Program-made: the position numbers and the translations under genes | The notes under the pieces: generated by a model | Told to the model about the DNA's origin: nothing | Database searches by the model: none | The model's input: the letters and a program-made list of their open reading frames with translations, nothing else | Assembly (NCBI GenBank): GCA_028868515.1 | Contig: JAGWUI010000001.1 | Span: 124,001 to 188,000, forward strand | From: Gammaproteobacteria bacterium | GTDB lineage: Bacteria; Pseudomonadota; Gammaproteobacteria; Pseudomonadales; Moraxellaceae | Direction: 5' to 3' | Length of the DNA: 64,000 nt | In this document: positions 18,620-28,078 of the stretch, one piece after another | Layout: every line of letters starts with the position of its first letter | Numbering within the stretch: position 1 is the stretch's first letter

Positions 18620-21600
18620 TTAATTCAGACTAGTTTTGTAATTGTAGGCATAATACACAATCGGAATCACAAAAAGAGTCAGCATTGTTGAGACAAAGAT
18701 GCCAAAAATCAGTGAGACCGCGAGCCCTGAAAAAATCGGGTCATCAATAATAAAAAATGCTCCCAACATAGCTGCAAGCCCAGTCAACGTAATTGGCAGT
18801 GCACGAACAGAGGCAGCATTGATCACGGCATCATGCAAAGGCACACCTTGAGCAACTTCATGGCGAATAAAATCCACCAACAAAATCGAATTACGCACAA
18901 TAATGCCCGCTAACGCAATCATGCCGATCATTGAGGTTGCAGTAAATTGACGACCCAACAGCGCATGACCTGGCATAATTCCAATCAAAGTCAGAGGTAT
19001 TGGAGCCATGATAATCAGCGGTATACCATAAGATCGAAACTGTGCAACCACCAACAAGTAGATTAAAACCAAGCCTACCGAATATGCTAAGCCCATATCT
19101 CTGAAGGTCTCATAAGTGATCTGCCATTCACCATCCCACTTCATACTCGCATTTACCGGCACATCGGGTTGTGTAATCAAACGTTGTTGAATATAAGTCC
19201 CTGTAGGCATTAATGTTTGGTTCAATTGACTTGAGATTGATGCCATTCCATAAAGTGGCGAATCAGTTTTACCTGCCATATCACCAGTCACATAAACGAC
19301 TGGCATCATATCTTTGTGCTGAATGGATTGTTCACGTTGTGTTTCAATCAGTTGCGTGACTTCAGTCAACGGAATCAAATTACCATCACGATTGCGTACT
19401 TTAATTGAACGGATCACATTCATATCTGCTTTATTTCCCGCTGAAAGTTCAGCACGAATCGGGATAGGAATTTTTGTGTGATTATCATGCAAGTAGGACA
19501 AATCAGCACCATGAACCGCAACATTAATTGCATCAACAATCTGTTGTTGATCAACACCTAGATTCGCTGCACGAGCTTGATCGACGCTCAAAATCCATTT
19601 GTGCTCTGGTGCATCAATCGAACTATCTACATCTACAACTCCCGAGATATTTTGAAAGACTTGCTCAACTTTTTTGGCATTATTGATTTGCTGCGAATAA
19701 TCTAGTCCATAGATTTCAGCCACAATCGGTGACATGACTGGAGGTCCAGGTGGGACTTCAACAATCTTGATATTGGCATGAAGTGCTTGTGCAATTTTTT
19801 GCAATGGATCGCGTACTGATTGTGCAATGACATGGCTTTGTAAGCTGCGATGATGTTGATCAACGAGATTGACTTGAATGTCGCCTTGATAAGGCTGATT
19901 GCGCAGATAATATTGCCGCACTAGACCATTGAAATTAATTGGTGATGCAGTCCCAGCATAGGTTTGGTAATTTTTAACTTCTGGGACTGTCGCAAGATAC
20001 TGTCCTAAACAATCTAAAACATGTTGAGTTGCTTGTAATGGTGTTCCCGCAGGCATATCTACGATTACCTGAAACTCAGATTTATTATCGAATGGCAACA
20101 TTTTCAAAACAACTAACTTGAATACGCCCAAACTGACTGATAATAAAATCGCTAATATAATCCCAATCAAGAGTTTGATTCGTGCTGAACGACCAGACAC
20201 ACCTCGGAGAAAAGGCGTCATCATTTTGCTAAAAAAATCATGTAGCCGTGTCGTCAGCTTGCTTTCCGTCTGCGCATGAGTTTGATGTCCACTACCCGCA
20301 GCATGATTCAGTAAAAGTCTATTTGACATCCATGGAGTCAAAATAAATGCAACCGCTAGGGAAATCAGCATCCCCATACTCGCATTGATTGGAATCGGAC
20401 TCATATAAGGGCCCATTAACCCGCGAACAAATGCCATCGGCATCAGTGCTGCAATTACTGTCAGCGTTGCCAAAATAGTTGGTCCCCCGACTTCATCAAC
20501 TGCTAGAGGGATTGCTTCTCGGAGCGTTTTTCCGCCGATACGAATGTGGCGATGGATATTTTCTACGACAACGATCGCATCATCCACCAAGATTCCGATC
20601 GAAAAAATCAGTGCAAACAGTGAAACTCGATTTAAGGTAAAACCCATTGACCATGATGCAAATAATGTAATCATCAAGGTAATCATCACCGCTACACCAA
20701 CGATAATAGATTCGCGACGACCTAACGCAAAAAGTACTAAAATAACGACTGACGCTGTTGCAAAAACCAACTTTTCAATCAATTTGAACGCTTTATCTGC
20801 CGCAGTTTGTCCATAGTTACGAGTGACTGTCAGTTGTACATCAGTCGGAATGACGACACCTTGAAGAGCTTTAACCCGTGCTTCTAATGCATCAGTAATA
20901 CTGATCGCATTCTCACCTGGTTTTTTGGTCACTGCGAGAGTTACGGCTGGCTGACATGATCCAGCAACTTTGACAGAATTTACCGTGCAGTTATTGACAT
21001 AAGTTGTTGCATCAGCAGAGGTTAAATTAACACTTGCAACATCATGCAAATAAACAGGTTTAGACTGATACATCCCCACTACCAAATTTCCCACCTCGTC
21101 AGGATGAGTTAAGAAACGACCCGCTTGAACCAAAATATCTTGATTTTGAACAGTAACTTCACCAGCATTCGCAGATTGATTTGTGGCTTGTAAAGCATGC
21201 TCAAGATCAATCAAAGATAGACCAAACGCACTTAACCGCGCAGGATCTAGTGTCACTTTGACAATTCGTTCTGGTCCGCCAATCGTATAAACATCACGCG
21301 TACCTGAAACCCGTTGTAGTTCTGTCTCTAAACTGTGTGCAACGCGCAGGACTTCACGACTTCCCTGTTTGGGATCTTTGGAAGTTAAGGTCAATGAAAA
21401 AATTGGTACATCATCAATACCTTTGGGCTTAATCAATACAGCACCAACTCCGACTTGATGAGGTAACCAATCTTGATGTTGATAAAAAGCATTATAAAGT
21501 TTCACAATCGCATCATTGCGCTTTTCACCTACCTTAAAACGGACTCCCAGTACAGCCATTCCAGATTCTGAAGTTGAGTACACATGCTCAACTCCAGCAA

Positions 21601-21844
21601 TCTGCATCGCAACTTGCTCTGCATTATTCGTCACAACATGTTCGACTTCTTGTGCAGTCGCTCCAGGAAAAGGAATAAATACATTGGCAAACGTGACATC
21701 AATTTGCGGTTCTTCCTCACGTGGTGTCACCATCATTGCAAAAATACCCAGCAGTATTCCTACTAATGCCAGTAAAGGAGTAATTTGCGATTCAAGAAAA
21801 AAAGCTGCCAGCCTACCAGAGACTCCTAAGCGTTTCTCACTCAT
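18620..21844 (-). CDS. RND-family efflux permease of the sulfide cluster
   Basis: A 1074-residue RND permease with the N-terminal pattern TPREEEPQIDVTFANVFI and porter start FPGATAQEVEHVVTN. TM4 reads FSIGILVDDAIVVVEN with the adjacent acids of proton-coupled pumps. It overlaps the adaptor gene stop by 4 bp. A TolC-type channel that could complete the pump lies across the divergent promoter at 25515. RND genes of this kind recur beside DUF2892 and rhodanese-like genes in sulfur detoxification clusters, suggesting export of a sulfur compound or a compound linked to sulfide stress. The substrate is not determined by the sequence. Confidence 0.9.
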   Translation of the reverse strand: MSEKRLGVSGRLAAFFLESQITPLLALVGILLGIFAMMVTPREEEPQIDVTFANVFIPFPGATAQEVEHVVTNNAEQVAMQIAGVEHVYSTSESGMAVLGVRFKVGEKRNDAIVKLYNAFYQHQDWLPHQVGVGAVLIKPKGIDDVPIFSLTLTSKDPKQGSREVLRVAHSLETELQRVSGTRDVYTIGGPERIVKVTLDPARLSAFGLSLIDLEHALQATNQSANAGEVTVQNQDILVQAGRFLTHPDEVGNLVVGMYQSKPVYLHDVASVNLTSADATTYVNNCTVNSVKVAGSCQPAVTLAVTKKPGENAISITDALEARVKALQGVVIPTDVQLTVTRNYGQTAADKAFKLIEKLVFATASVVILVLFALGRRESIIVGVAVMITLMITLFASWSMGFTLNRVSLFALIFSIGILVDDAIVVVENIHRHIRIGGKTLREAIPLAVDEVGGPTILATLTVIAALMPMAFVRGLMGPYMSPIPINASMGMLISLAVAFILTPWMSNRLLLNHAAGSGHQTHAQTESKLTTRLHDFFSKMMTPFLRGVSGRSARIKLLIGIILAILLSVSLGVFKLVVLKMLPFDNKSEFQVIVDMPAGTPLQATQHVLDCLGQYLATVPEVKNYQTYAGTASPINFNGLVRQYYLRNQPYQGDIQVNLVDQHHRSLQSHVIAQSVRDPLQKIAQALHANIKIVEVPPGPPVMSPIVAEIYGLDYSQQINNAKKVEQVFQNISGVVDVDSSIDAPEHKWILSVDQARAANLGVDQQQIVDAINVAVHGADLSYLHDNHTKIPIPIRAELSAGNKADMNVIRSIKVRNRDGNLIPLTEVTQLIETQREQSIQHKDMMPVVYVTGDMAGKTDSPLYGMASISSQLNQTLMPTGTYIQQRLITQPDVPVNASMKWDGEWQITYETFRDMGLAYSVGLVLIYLLVVAQFRSYGIPLIIMAPIPLTLIGIMPGHALLGRQFTATSMIGMIALAGIIVRNSILLVDFIRHEVAQGVPLHDAVINAASVRALPITLTGLAAMLGAFFIIDDPIFSGLAVSLIFGIFVSTMLTLFVIPIVYYAYNYKTSLN

Positions 21845-22911
21845 GGTGTGGCTCCTGTGGCAGATAATACAGCCGTTGCTGCGCTGCCATCTAGGGCAAC
21901 TTTTTCCCCACTATTAAGACCAGAAAGGATCTCAACTTGTCCATCTGGTGTTGGATCACTAGGTAATACTGCCCTAAAACTAATATTTTTTTGATCAAGC
22001 ACATAAACCCCAGCAACCTCACCACGCCAGACCAATGCTGATATTGGAATAGAAAGCTTATTAACAGCACCTACATCAAACAAAACTTTAACCAGCACCC
22101 CTGAGTGCAATGCTAAAGAATTTGCATCAGGTAATTGGACTCGGATTCTAAACGTATGGCTAGTCTGATCAGCAGTTGGAAATATCGTGACCGATGTTGT
22201 TGAAACTTTTTGACCCGTTGGAAGTATAACTGTAGCGACAGGATGCTGACGGATCATCACCGCCACTTGTTCAGGAACATCTACAACTGCTCGAAGTTCG
22301 CCCGACGATTGTATATTCATTAAAGATTGCCCTGCTTGAACAATCTCTCCCATTTGCACGGTTCTCGACGTGATCACGCCTGAAAATGGCGCACGAACAA
22401 CGGTATAACTCAATTGCTCATTCGCCTGATCGCGCGCAGCCTTTGCTGCATTCAATTGAGCATATGCCGCATCACGATCTGCGGTGACATGATCCATTTG
22501 AGCAGCTGCAATCAGTTTTTTCTGGAAAACTTCTTGAAAACGCTTATACGTATTCTCTGCATCGACAGCACGCGCAGAAGCGGATTTGATATTCGCTTCC
22601 ATTTGATTTAATTGAGCCGTGGAAGAAACTGGACTTAATCGCAGCAATATGTCACCTGTATGTACCGTACTATCCACATCGACAGGTAATGCAATCACAC
22701 GCCCAGAAGTTTGCGCAGAAATAACAGCCTGATTTACTGCTTCCAATGAGCCATCAAATGACTGCTGATTAGCAGATGACGACTGTCCAACTGCCACTGT
22801 TTGAAGTGTCTTAATACTTGGATTTTGCGATACCTGATTAGCTTGTTGATCACCAGAACCACAAGCAGTTAGTGACAGTGCAATTACTAGAGGAAGAAGT
22901 ATAGGCTTCAT
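21841..22911 (-). CDS. RND adaptor lipoprotein (membrane fusion protein)
   Basis: I place the start at 22911, giving 356 residues, because this yields a clean lipoprotein signal (LVIALSLTACGSG, lipobox LTAC); the frame extends upstream but that part overlaps the DUF2892 gene and has no signal character. Domains follow the adaptor order: biotinyl-lipoyl half (AQTSGRVIALPVDVD), helical hairpin, second lipoyl half (VRAPFSGVITSRTVQMGE), beta-barrel. It overlaps the pump start by 4 bp. It would link the RND pump to an outer-membrane channel. Confidence 0.87.
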   Translation of the reverse strand: MKPILLPLVIALSLTACGSGDQQANQVSQNPSIKTLQTVAVGQSSSANQQSFDGSLEAVNQAVISAQTSGRVIALPVDVDSTVHTGDILLRLSPVSSTAQLNQMEANIKSASARAVDAENTYKRFQEVFQKKLIAAAQMDHVTADRDAAYAQLNAAKAARDQANEQLSYTVVRAPFSGVITSRTVQMGEIVQAGQSLMNIQSSGELRAVVDVPEQVAVMIRQHPVATVILPTGQKVSTTSVTIFPTADQTSHTFRIRVQLPDANSLALHSGVLVKVLFDVGAVNKLSIPISALVWRGEVAGVYVLDQKNISFRAVLPSDPTPDGQVEILSGLNSGEKVALDGSAATAVLSATGATP

Positions 22912-22922
22912 GTTTTTTCTGC

Positions 22923-23165
22923 TTATTTTAAAGAATGGTTGGGAAAAAATGCAGCACCAGATGTCACCCCGATTTTTTTCAATACGATGGCAAGCGGACA
23001 GAATCCCGTAAATGATGACTGAAACAGATTCAATCCAACAAATGCAGTAAACCAAAGCCAATATGGGCTATAAAAATGAGCAAGCACTAGCGATACTAAA
23101 ACAAACATGCCTGCAATTCGAAAAACCCATTGATCAATCGATGTTGTTGATTGCACTGTATTCAT
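22923..23165 (-). CDS. DUF2892 (YgaP transmembrane-like) protein
   Basis: An 80-residue protein matching the DUF2892 pattern: an N-terminal helix ([15 protein letters not shown]), a short turn ([10 protein letters not shown]) and a second helix region with [15 protein letters not shown]. The FTGFCP motif is typical of this family, which forms the membrane part of the sulfurtransferase YgaP and is common in sulfide-response operons. It lies 11 bp upstream of the adaptor start on the same strand. Cellular role probably membrane-associated sulfane sulfur handling; this is family inference. Confidence 0.8.
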   Translation of the reverse strand: MNTVQSTTSIDQWVFRIAGMFVLVSLVLAHFYSPYWLWFTAFVGLNLFQSSFTGFCPLAIVLKKIGVTSGAAFFPNHSLK

Positions 23166-23203
23166 GATAATGACTCCAGATTAAATGCACATAAAAATAT
23201 AAT

Positions 23204-23656
23204 TTAAGCAATAAGTAGCTGAACAACAGGTAATAATCCTGTCAGCCCACCCGCAACGCCTAAAGCAATTGCATCTTCAGATGAGTAACCATCTATCCAC
23301 CGTGCTTTCAGTGCTAATAATGCGCCTACTCGATTACCACTGGCACAATGTAATAGTACAGGCTGATCGGCTGTTGCCGTACTCAACGCTTTGGATAACA
23401 ACCTCGCATTCTCGATTGTTAAATCTGATGGTCCCGAAATGGGAATATTGGTATATGCCAAGCCGAGACGTTTGACTTCTGTTTCTTCATCAAAACTACA
23501 CGCCTCCATGATTGGACACAGATTAATTACCGCAGCAATGCCCATCTCTTTAACCTGATCAAACTGTTCTTGACGAGGACGGCCACCACAATAAATTCCT
23601 GTTTGTGGATAGGATTTATTTGGAATATCAAGTGGTAATTGTTTAAGTGATTCCAT
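23204..23656 (-). CDS. DUF442/TIGR01244 phosphatase-like sulfur protein (BLH N-domain)
   Basis: A 150-residue protein with a dual-specificity-phosphatase-like fold and the loop HCASGNRVGAL (Cys-x5-Arg). This domain is the N-terminal half of BLH proteins in BigR operons, where it acts in sulfide and persulfide metabolism. Here it is a separate gene; the metallo-hydrolase half is encoded alone at 28079. I chose the ATG at 23656 because GGAG lies 5 bp upstream; an ATG 15 bp earlier lacks one. It is in the operon below the SqrR-like repressor (23674). Confidence 0.82.
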   Translation of the reverse strand: MESLKQLPLDIPNKSYPQTGIYCGGRPRQEQFDQVKEMGIAAVINLCPIMEACSFDEETEVKRLGLAYTNIPISGPSDLTIENARLLSKALSTATADQPVLLHCASGNRVGALLALKARWIDGYSSEDAIALGVAGGLTGLLPVVQLLIA

Positions 23657-23673
23657 GACTACTCCATGCATTT

Positions 23674-24057
23674 TTAATGCTGATCAGTGGATGATTTCAA
23701 TGATGGTGCACAATAGACACTGTGCAACGTGTCTAATATTTTCAAAATTGGATGATGACTGAGCATATAAAAAATAGTTTGATTCTCTCGACGCGTAGTC
23801 ACCAACCCCTCCTCTCTTAACACCGCAAGATGCTGGGACAATGCCGACTGCGAAAGCGGAATATGTTGATTCAATGCACTGACTGATTGCTCTCCATTCA
23901 TCAAAAAACACAACAACATCAATCGATGAGGATTTGCGATTGATCGCAGCATCCGAGAGGCATCGGCTGCATGCGCCTCCATATCTGCAAATTGAGGCAA
24001 ATTTTGAGCACCCTGCTGTGCATCTGTTTGCGGTGTATCAATCTCAGTCAAAGTCAT
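23674..24057 (-). CDS. ArsR-family persulfide sensor (SqrR/BigR/YgaV-like)
   Basis: A winged-helix ArsR repressor of 127 residues from the preferred ATG at 24057 (an upstream in-frame ATG at 24081 is less likely). Recognition helix region: IPLSQSALSQHLAVLREEG. It has Cys50 (LMLLCFLMNGE) and Cys116 (HSVYCAPS), 66 residues apart, exactly the spacing of the Cys41/Cys107 and Cys42/Cys108 pairs that form polysulfide bridges in SqrR and BigR. This strongly supports persulfide sensing. It is transcribed divergently from the SQR gene, with palindromic sites between them, so it should repress both directions until reactive sulfur appears. Confidence 0.85.
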   Translation of the reverse strand: MTLTEIDTPQTDAQQGAQNLPQFADMEAHAADASRMLRSIANPHRLMLLCFLMNGEQSVSALNQHIPLSQSALSQHLAVLREEGLVTTRRENQTIFYMLSHHPILKILDTLHSVYCAPSLKSSTDQH

Positions 24058-24068
24058 TTTGTGAATCC

Positions 24069-24109
24069 AGTATATTAGCACTTGCTAAATTAGATATTTC
24101 TAATATACT
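24069..24109. promoter_or_regulatory. Operator of SqrR-like repressor between divergent operons
   Basis: Between the repressor start and the SQR start are nested palindromes: arms AGTATATTAG (24069-24078) and CTAATATACT (24100-24109), perfect over 10 bp, and an inner palindrome with arms ATTAGA and TCTAAT around TATT (24089-24104). AT-rich dyads of this type are bound by BigR/SqrR-class repressors. Position upstream of both genes implies joint control. Confidence 0.7.
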
Positions 24110-24174
24110 GTGATTAACAGCCTAATGCAAGCATGCCGATAGGCTTCATCCACAAAACCATGAAGGAAACTAAA

Positions 24175-25455
24175 ATGTCACATATTGTCATTATCGGTGC
24201 TGGGATAGGCGGCTTACCTACAGCCTATGATTTACGCAAAACACTCAAATCTGAACACACCATTACCGTGATCAGTCCTGTAGATTATTTTCAGTTTACC
24301 CCTTCTAATCCGTGGGTCGCAGTTGGCTGGCGCAATCCCGATGAGATTAAAGTACCTATCGAAGAACCATTGAAACGCAAGGGAATTGAGCTCATCACGG
24401 AATCAGCAAAACTTGTTCATGCTGAACAATCTCAAGTTGAACTCAGTAGTGGGCGCATTATTGACTATGATTATTTAATTATTGCAACCGGACCAAAACT
24501 GGCATTTGAAGAAGTGCTAGGGTTAGGGCCCGATGCAGGTTATACCCAATCTATTTGTACAACTTCACATGCGCAGCATGCATGGGCTGCATATGAAGAA
24601 TTTTTAAAAAATCCAGGACCTATTGTGATTGGTGCAGCGGCTGGTGCAAGTTGCTTTGGTCCTGCTTACGAGTTTGCACTGATTATTGCCGCTGACTTAC
24701 GCAAACGTAAAATTCGCCACAAAGTTCCTATGACCTACGTCACCAGTGAACCTTATATTGGACACATGGGATTGGGTGGTGTCGGAGATTCTAAAGGCCT
24801 ACTCGAATCGACGCTTCGTGAATTTGATATTAAATGGATTACCAATGCCAAAATCAAAGAAGCCAGCACTGACATGATTTATGTGTCAGAAATGGACTCC
24901 AATGGACAAGTGACTAAAGAACATTCATTACCACATGCTTTTAGTATGATTTTACCTGCGTTTAAAGGTGTTGATGCAGTTGCCAACGTAGATGGCCTAT
25001 GCAATCCGCGTGGTTTTGTATTAATCGATGAACATCAACGTAACCCTAAATACCGTAATATCTTTGCAACTGGAGTATGCGTTGCCATTCCTCCAGTCGA
25101 AGTAACGCCTGTACCGACTGGTGCTCCCAAAACTGGCTACATGATTGAATCCATGAGTTCAGCAATTGTTGAAAACATCAAAGCGGACATTGAGGGAAAA
25201 GCAGCACATGCAAAAGCAACATGGAATGCGATTTGCCTTGCTGATATGGGAGACACTGGGGTTGCATTTGTTGCCCTGCCACAAATTCCTCCTAGAAATC
25301 TCACATGGGCAAAAAAAGGAAAATGGGTACATCTTGCTAAAATTGCCTTTGAAAAATACTTTATTCGTAAAATGAAAACAGGCAATCCTGAACCTTATTA
25401 TGAAAAATATATTTTTAAAGCTTTAGGTATTGTTCGCCTTCAAGATGAAAAATAA
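24175..25455 (+). CDS. sqr: Sulfide:quinone oxidoreductase
   Basis: A 426-residue FAD-dependent disulfide oxidoreductase. The N-terminal dinucleotide fold is HIVIIGAGIGGLPTAYDL; conserved Cys are in GASCFGPAYEF and ATGVCVAIPPVE, which fit the redox Cys of SQR-type enzymes. The C-terminal amphipathic region is suited to membrane attachment. It oxidises sulfide to sulfane sulfur and passes electrons to quinone. I start it at the ATG at 24175 behind AGGA, not at an upstream in-frame ATG at 24133 that falls close to the operator. It is the first gene right of the divergent SqrR-type operator; the bd oxidase nearby could reoxidise the quinol. Confidence 0.88.
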   Translation: MSHIVIIGAGIGGLPTAYDLRKTLKSEHTITVISPVDYFQFTPSNPWVAVGWRNPDEIKVPIEEPLKRKGIELITESAKLVHAEQSQVELSSGRIIDYDYLIIATGPKLAFEEVLGLGPDAGYTQSICTTSHAQHAWAAYEEFLKNPGPIVIGAAAGASCFGPAYEFALIIAADLRKRKIRHKVPMTYVTSEPYIGHMGLGGVGDSKGLLESTLREFDIKWITNAKIKEASTDMIYVSEMDSNGQVTKEHSLPHAFSMILPAFKGVDAVANVDGLCNPRGFVLIDEHQRNPKYRNIFATGVCVAIPPVEVTPVPTGAPKTGYMIESMSSAIVENIKADIEGKAAHAKATWNAICLADMGDTGVAFVALPQIPPRNLTWAKKGKWVHLAKIAFEKYFIRKMKTGNPEPYYEKYIFKALGIVRLQDEK

Positions 25456-25514
25456 TCAGAAGTAAATGAACCTGCGATGATCAATCAATTGTCTGTGATA
25501 ACAGGAGATTTCAG

Positions 25515-26816
25515 TTGAAAATTAAATTACCTTACACCTTACTATTTAGCTCCTTGTTTGCTATTTCGATTGTTCATGCAGAGTCATTGCCTGACCTTTT
25601 ACAATCAGTGCTCAACCATCCCAGTATTCAGGCACGCCATGCTGAAAGTATGGCTGCCGAATATCAAACTCAAGCTGAATCTGACAAATATTTTGGAACA
25701 GGATCTCTGGACGCCACAGCAACTCATTTTGGTGATGATCAATTCATGGGTGCATTCACCCCCGCATCTTTCAGAGATCCAAACTTCGCCCAGAATCAAC
25801 TTCAATCTGGTATAAATTACAGCCTTCCAATTGATTTAACAGGTATTATTTCAGCAAATCGTATAAGAGCTAAAAGTGACTTAGCAATCGCACAACTGCT
25901 TGAACGGCAAGAAATATTGATGAAACTTCATCAGACATTAACAGCATGGATAAGACTTCAAAGCATTTCTGAAAAAGAACAGGCGTTAAAAATTGAACAG
26001 AAACGTGTGTCGGCAACAGTCCAAAGAATCACAGGGGAAGTTCAAGCGGGATTATTGCCAATAAGTGATTTAGCATTGGCTCAAAGTGAAGAAGCTCGCA
26101 CTCAAGCAGATGAAGTTCATCTACAAGGAGAACGCAGCCAATTGATCGCCTTGTTACAGGATATGACAGGTCAATCAATTCAAGCATCATTTGTGAATCC
26201 TCAAGACTCAGCGATTCAGATCCCTGCATGGTCGACCGACAATAATAATCATAAAGATGGCAGTGACAATTTAATGAGCCAAATTGCAGTACAAAAAGCA
26301 ATATCTGCTGAACAAAAAGCCTTAGTTTCTAGTCGCTCACTACTACCCTCTTTAAGTGCCAATGCAGGATATACACATTATGATGGTGGAGGATTAGGTG
26401 AAAATAACTGGTACGTTGCTGCACGAATTTCATTGCCAATAGATCCTTCATTATGGCATCAACGAAATGCTGCAAATGAACTTGCCACAGCCGCACGCGA
26501 ATCTGCACTCGCAACTAAACGTGAATCAACTCGCAATATGACGCAACTTAAAGCCAATTACGACAGTGCTATATCAGAAATAAACGCTTTACAACAAGAA
26601 GTTAAATATCGCGAAAATATTGTATCTGTTCAAGACGAACTTGCTAAAGTCGGCAACATCACCACAGAAGATGCTTTGAGGCATGAACGAGATTTGCTTG
26701 CGACGGTGTCCAAACTAGCGGATGCAAAAGCCAATGCAATTACTGCATGGTCAGCAGCTCAAATTCTGAATGGTGAAGACCCTCAAGTCTATATCCATGC
26801 CATTCACGTAGAGTAA
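25515..26816 (+). CDS. TolC-family outer-membrane efflux protein of sulfide cluster
   Basis: A 433-residue outer-membrane factor with a cleavable signal (LLFSSLFAISIVHA, cut before ES). Helical repeats are visible (LAQSEEARTQADEV near residue 190; LATAARESALATKRE near 325). It starts at TTG, supported by a strong AGGAGA site 7 bp upstream. It follows SQR by 59 bp on the same strand and probably serves the RND pump encoded on the other side of the divergent promoter, which has no channel gene of its own in its operon. Confidence 0.8.
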   Translation: MKIKLPYTLLFSSLFAISIVHAESLPDLLQSVLNHPSIQARHAESMAAEYQTQAESDKYFGTGSLDATATHFGDDQFMGAFTPASFRDPNFAQNQLQSGINYSLPIDLTGIISANRIRAKSDLAIAQLLERQEILMKLHQTLTAWIRLQSISEKEQALKIEQKRVSATVQRITGEVQAGLLPISDLALAQSEEARTQADEVHLQGERSQLIALLQDMTGQSIQASFVNPQDSAIQIPAWSTDNNNHKDGSDNLMSQIAVQKAISAEQKALVSSRSLLPSLSANAGYTHYDGGGLGENNWYVAARISLPIDPSLWHQRNAANELATAARESALATKRESTRNMTQLKANYDSAISEINALQQEVKYRENIVSVQDELAKVGNITTEDALRHERDLLATVSKLADAKANAITAWSAAQILNGEDPQVYIHAIHVE

Positions 26817-26870
26817 TCACGACACAGAAGATAAGACTATGAAAATACAATGTAATCTAGGGTAGATGTA

Positions 26871-27659
26871 ATGTTTACGATCTTGATTCTCGGCTTATTG
26901 GTCGGCATCATTTTGGGATTAACAGGTGCTGGTGGCGGTATTCTTGCTATCCCTGCCCTAGTATTTAGCCAAGGTTGGTCTGTATCAGAAGCGGCACCTA
27001 TAGGATTACTCGCAGTAACTGGCGCGGCAATTGTAGGCGCTGTGGAAGGTTTTATACGTAAATTGGTTCGCTATCGTGCAGCACTATGGATTTCAATTGT
27101 TGGCATCCCAATGACACCACTTGGGCTTTTAGTTGCTCATGTTTTACCTTCACGTTGGCTCATGATTTCTTTTTCGGGCACCATGTTAATAGTCGCTATC
27201 AGATTACTTCGACCAAATGCAAATAATGAGCAATACCATCCTTGCCATATCAATCCTGACACAGGGCGGTTGTATTGGACAACTAAGACGGTTGTTATTT
27301 TAGGTGGCGTTGGAGTCCTAACTGGATTTCTAACAGGTTTATTAGGCGTTGGCGGTGGTTTTGTACTGGTACCAGCGTTACGTAAAGCAACAAACATAAG
27401 CATGCATGGTATTGTTGCCACATCCCTTTTTATTATTGCACTGGTAGGAAGTGGCGGAATCATTTCAAGCCTGATACAAGGTCATATTTTTCCACTTACT
27501 GTAGCGATACCATTTATTGTGGCTTGCATGGTTGGTATGTTTGGAGGTCGTAAACTGATTCATCATTTTAAAGCTCAAACTGTACAGCAATTTTTTGCGT
27601 TTTTAGTCATCGCTGTTTCAATCATGATGTTTTTTAGAGCATTACAAATAGATCTATGA
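26871..27659 (+). CDS. TauE/SafE-family sulfite/organosulfur exporter
   Basis: A 262-residue membrane protein with two repeated halves, each with the family glycine motif (LTGAGGGILAIPAL near residue 17, LTGLLGVGGGFVLVPAL near residue 155). The family exports sulfite, sulfoacetate or related anions. It is placed downstream of SQR and the TolC gene and is convergent with the second ArsR gene (stops 2 bp apart). TauE/SafE genes are standard members of BigR-type sulfide operons, so export of sulfite produced by persulfide oxidation is the likely job. Confidence 0.85.
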   Translation: MFTILILGLLVGIILGLTGAGGGILAIPALVFSQGWSVSEAAPIGLLAVTGAAIVGAVEGFIRKLVRYRAALWISIVGIPMTPLGLLVAHVLPSRWLMISFSGTMLIVAIRLLRPNANNEQYHPCHINPDTGRLYWTTKTVVILGGVGVLTGFLTGLLGVGGGFVLVPALRKATNISMHGIVATSLFIIALVGSGGIISSLIQGHIFPLTVAIPFIVACMVGMFGGRKLIHHFKAQTVQQFFAFLVIAVSIMMFFRALQIDL

Positions 27660-27660
27660 G

Positions 27661-27981
27661 TTATACGTCTTTATGACAATACAACTCATAAATCATAGTA
27701 AGGATCGTTAAAATTTTTTGATCAGTGACTAAATAGTAAATACGCTTTCCATCACGACGTGTCTGAACAAGGTTTTCAGTTCGAAGGACTCCAAGTTGTT
27801 GTGACAATGTAGGCTGATGAATTGATAGTGCTTCCTCCAGTTCACTCACTGACATTTCATTATGACTGAGCTGTTGTAAAAGAAGTAGCCGATCTTGATT
27901 GGCTAGTATACGAAATACTGTCGCAGCATTGCTTGCAACAGCATGCATTTGAGAAATAGATGCATGTGGGATCGTATTCAT
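27661..27981 (-). CDS. Second ArsR-family repressor, SqrR-like with one Cys
   Basis: A winged-helix repressor (106 residues from ATG 27981; an in-frame ATG at 28029 would put the operator inside the gene). Recognition region: LSIHQPTLSQQLGVLRTEN. Aligned to the repressor at 23674, the second Cys is kept (YELYC, Cys102) but the first is Gln36 (RLLLLQQ), again 66 residues apart. It therefore cannot make the two-Cys polysulfide bridge and may sense through one Cys or another route. It is divergent from the persulfide dioxygenase-like gene and convergent with the exporter. Confidence 0.8.
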   Translation of the reverse strand: MNTIPHASISQMHAVASNAATVFRILANQDRLLLLQQLSHNEMSVSELEEALSIHQPTLSQQLGVLRTENLVQTRRDGKRIYYLVTDQKILTILTMIYELYCHKDV

Positions 27982-28000
27982 ACGCAAAAACCTAATTACT

Positions 28001-28046
28001 TTATTAATTAATATATCATCTTTAGACAAAATATATTAATTAATAA
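28001..28046. promoter_or_regulatory. Operator: 16-bp inverted repeat upstream of ArsR and hydrolase genes
   Basis: TTATTAATTAATATAT at 28001-28016 and its exact reverse complement at 28031-28046 are separated by 14 bp. Each arm is itself nearly palindromic (ATTAAT core). They lie between the divergent second ArsR gene and the persulfide dioxygenase-like gene, the expected place for an ArsR operator controlling both. Confidence 0.65.
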
Positions 28047-28078
28047 TAATCTTAAAAACAAAACATTTATGGTGATTT

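Noticed and set aside
22912-23061. Upstream extension of the RND adaptor to 406 residues
   Set aside because: The extra 50 residues overlap the DUF2892 gene, have no signal character and lie before a clean lipoprotein signal starting at 22911.
23684-23911. 75-codon frame inside the SqrR-like gene
   Set aside because: Alternative frame of the repressor gene; the repressor frame has the winged helix and sensing Cys residues.
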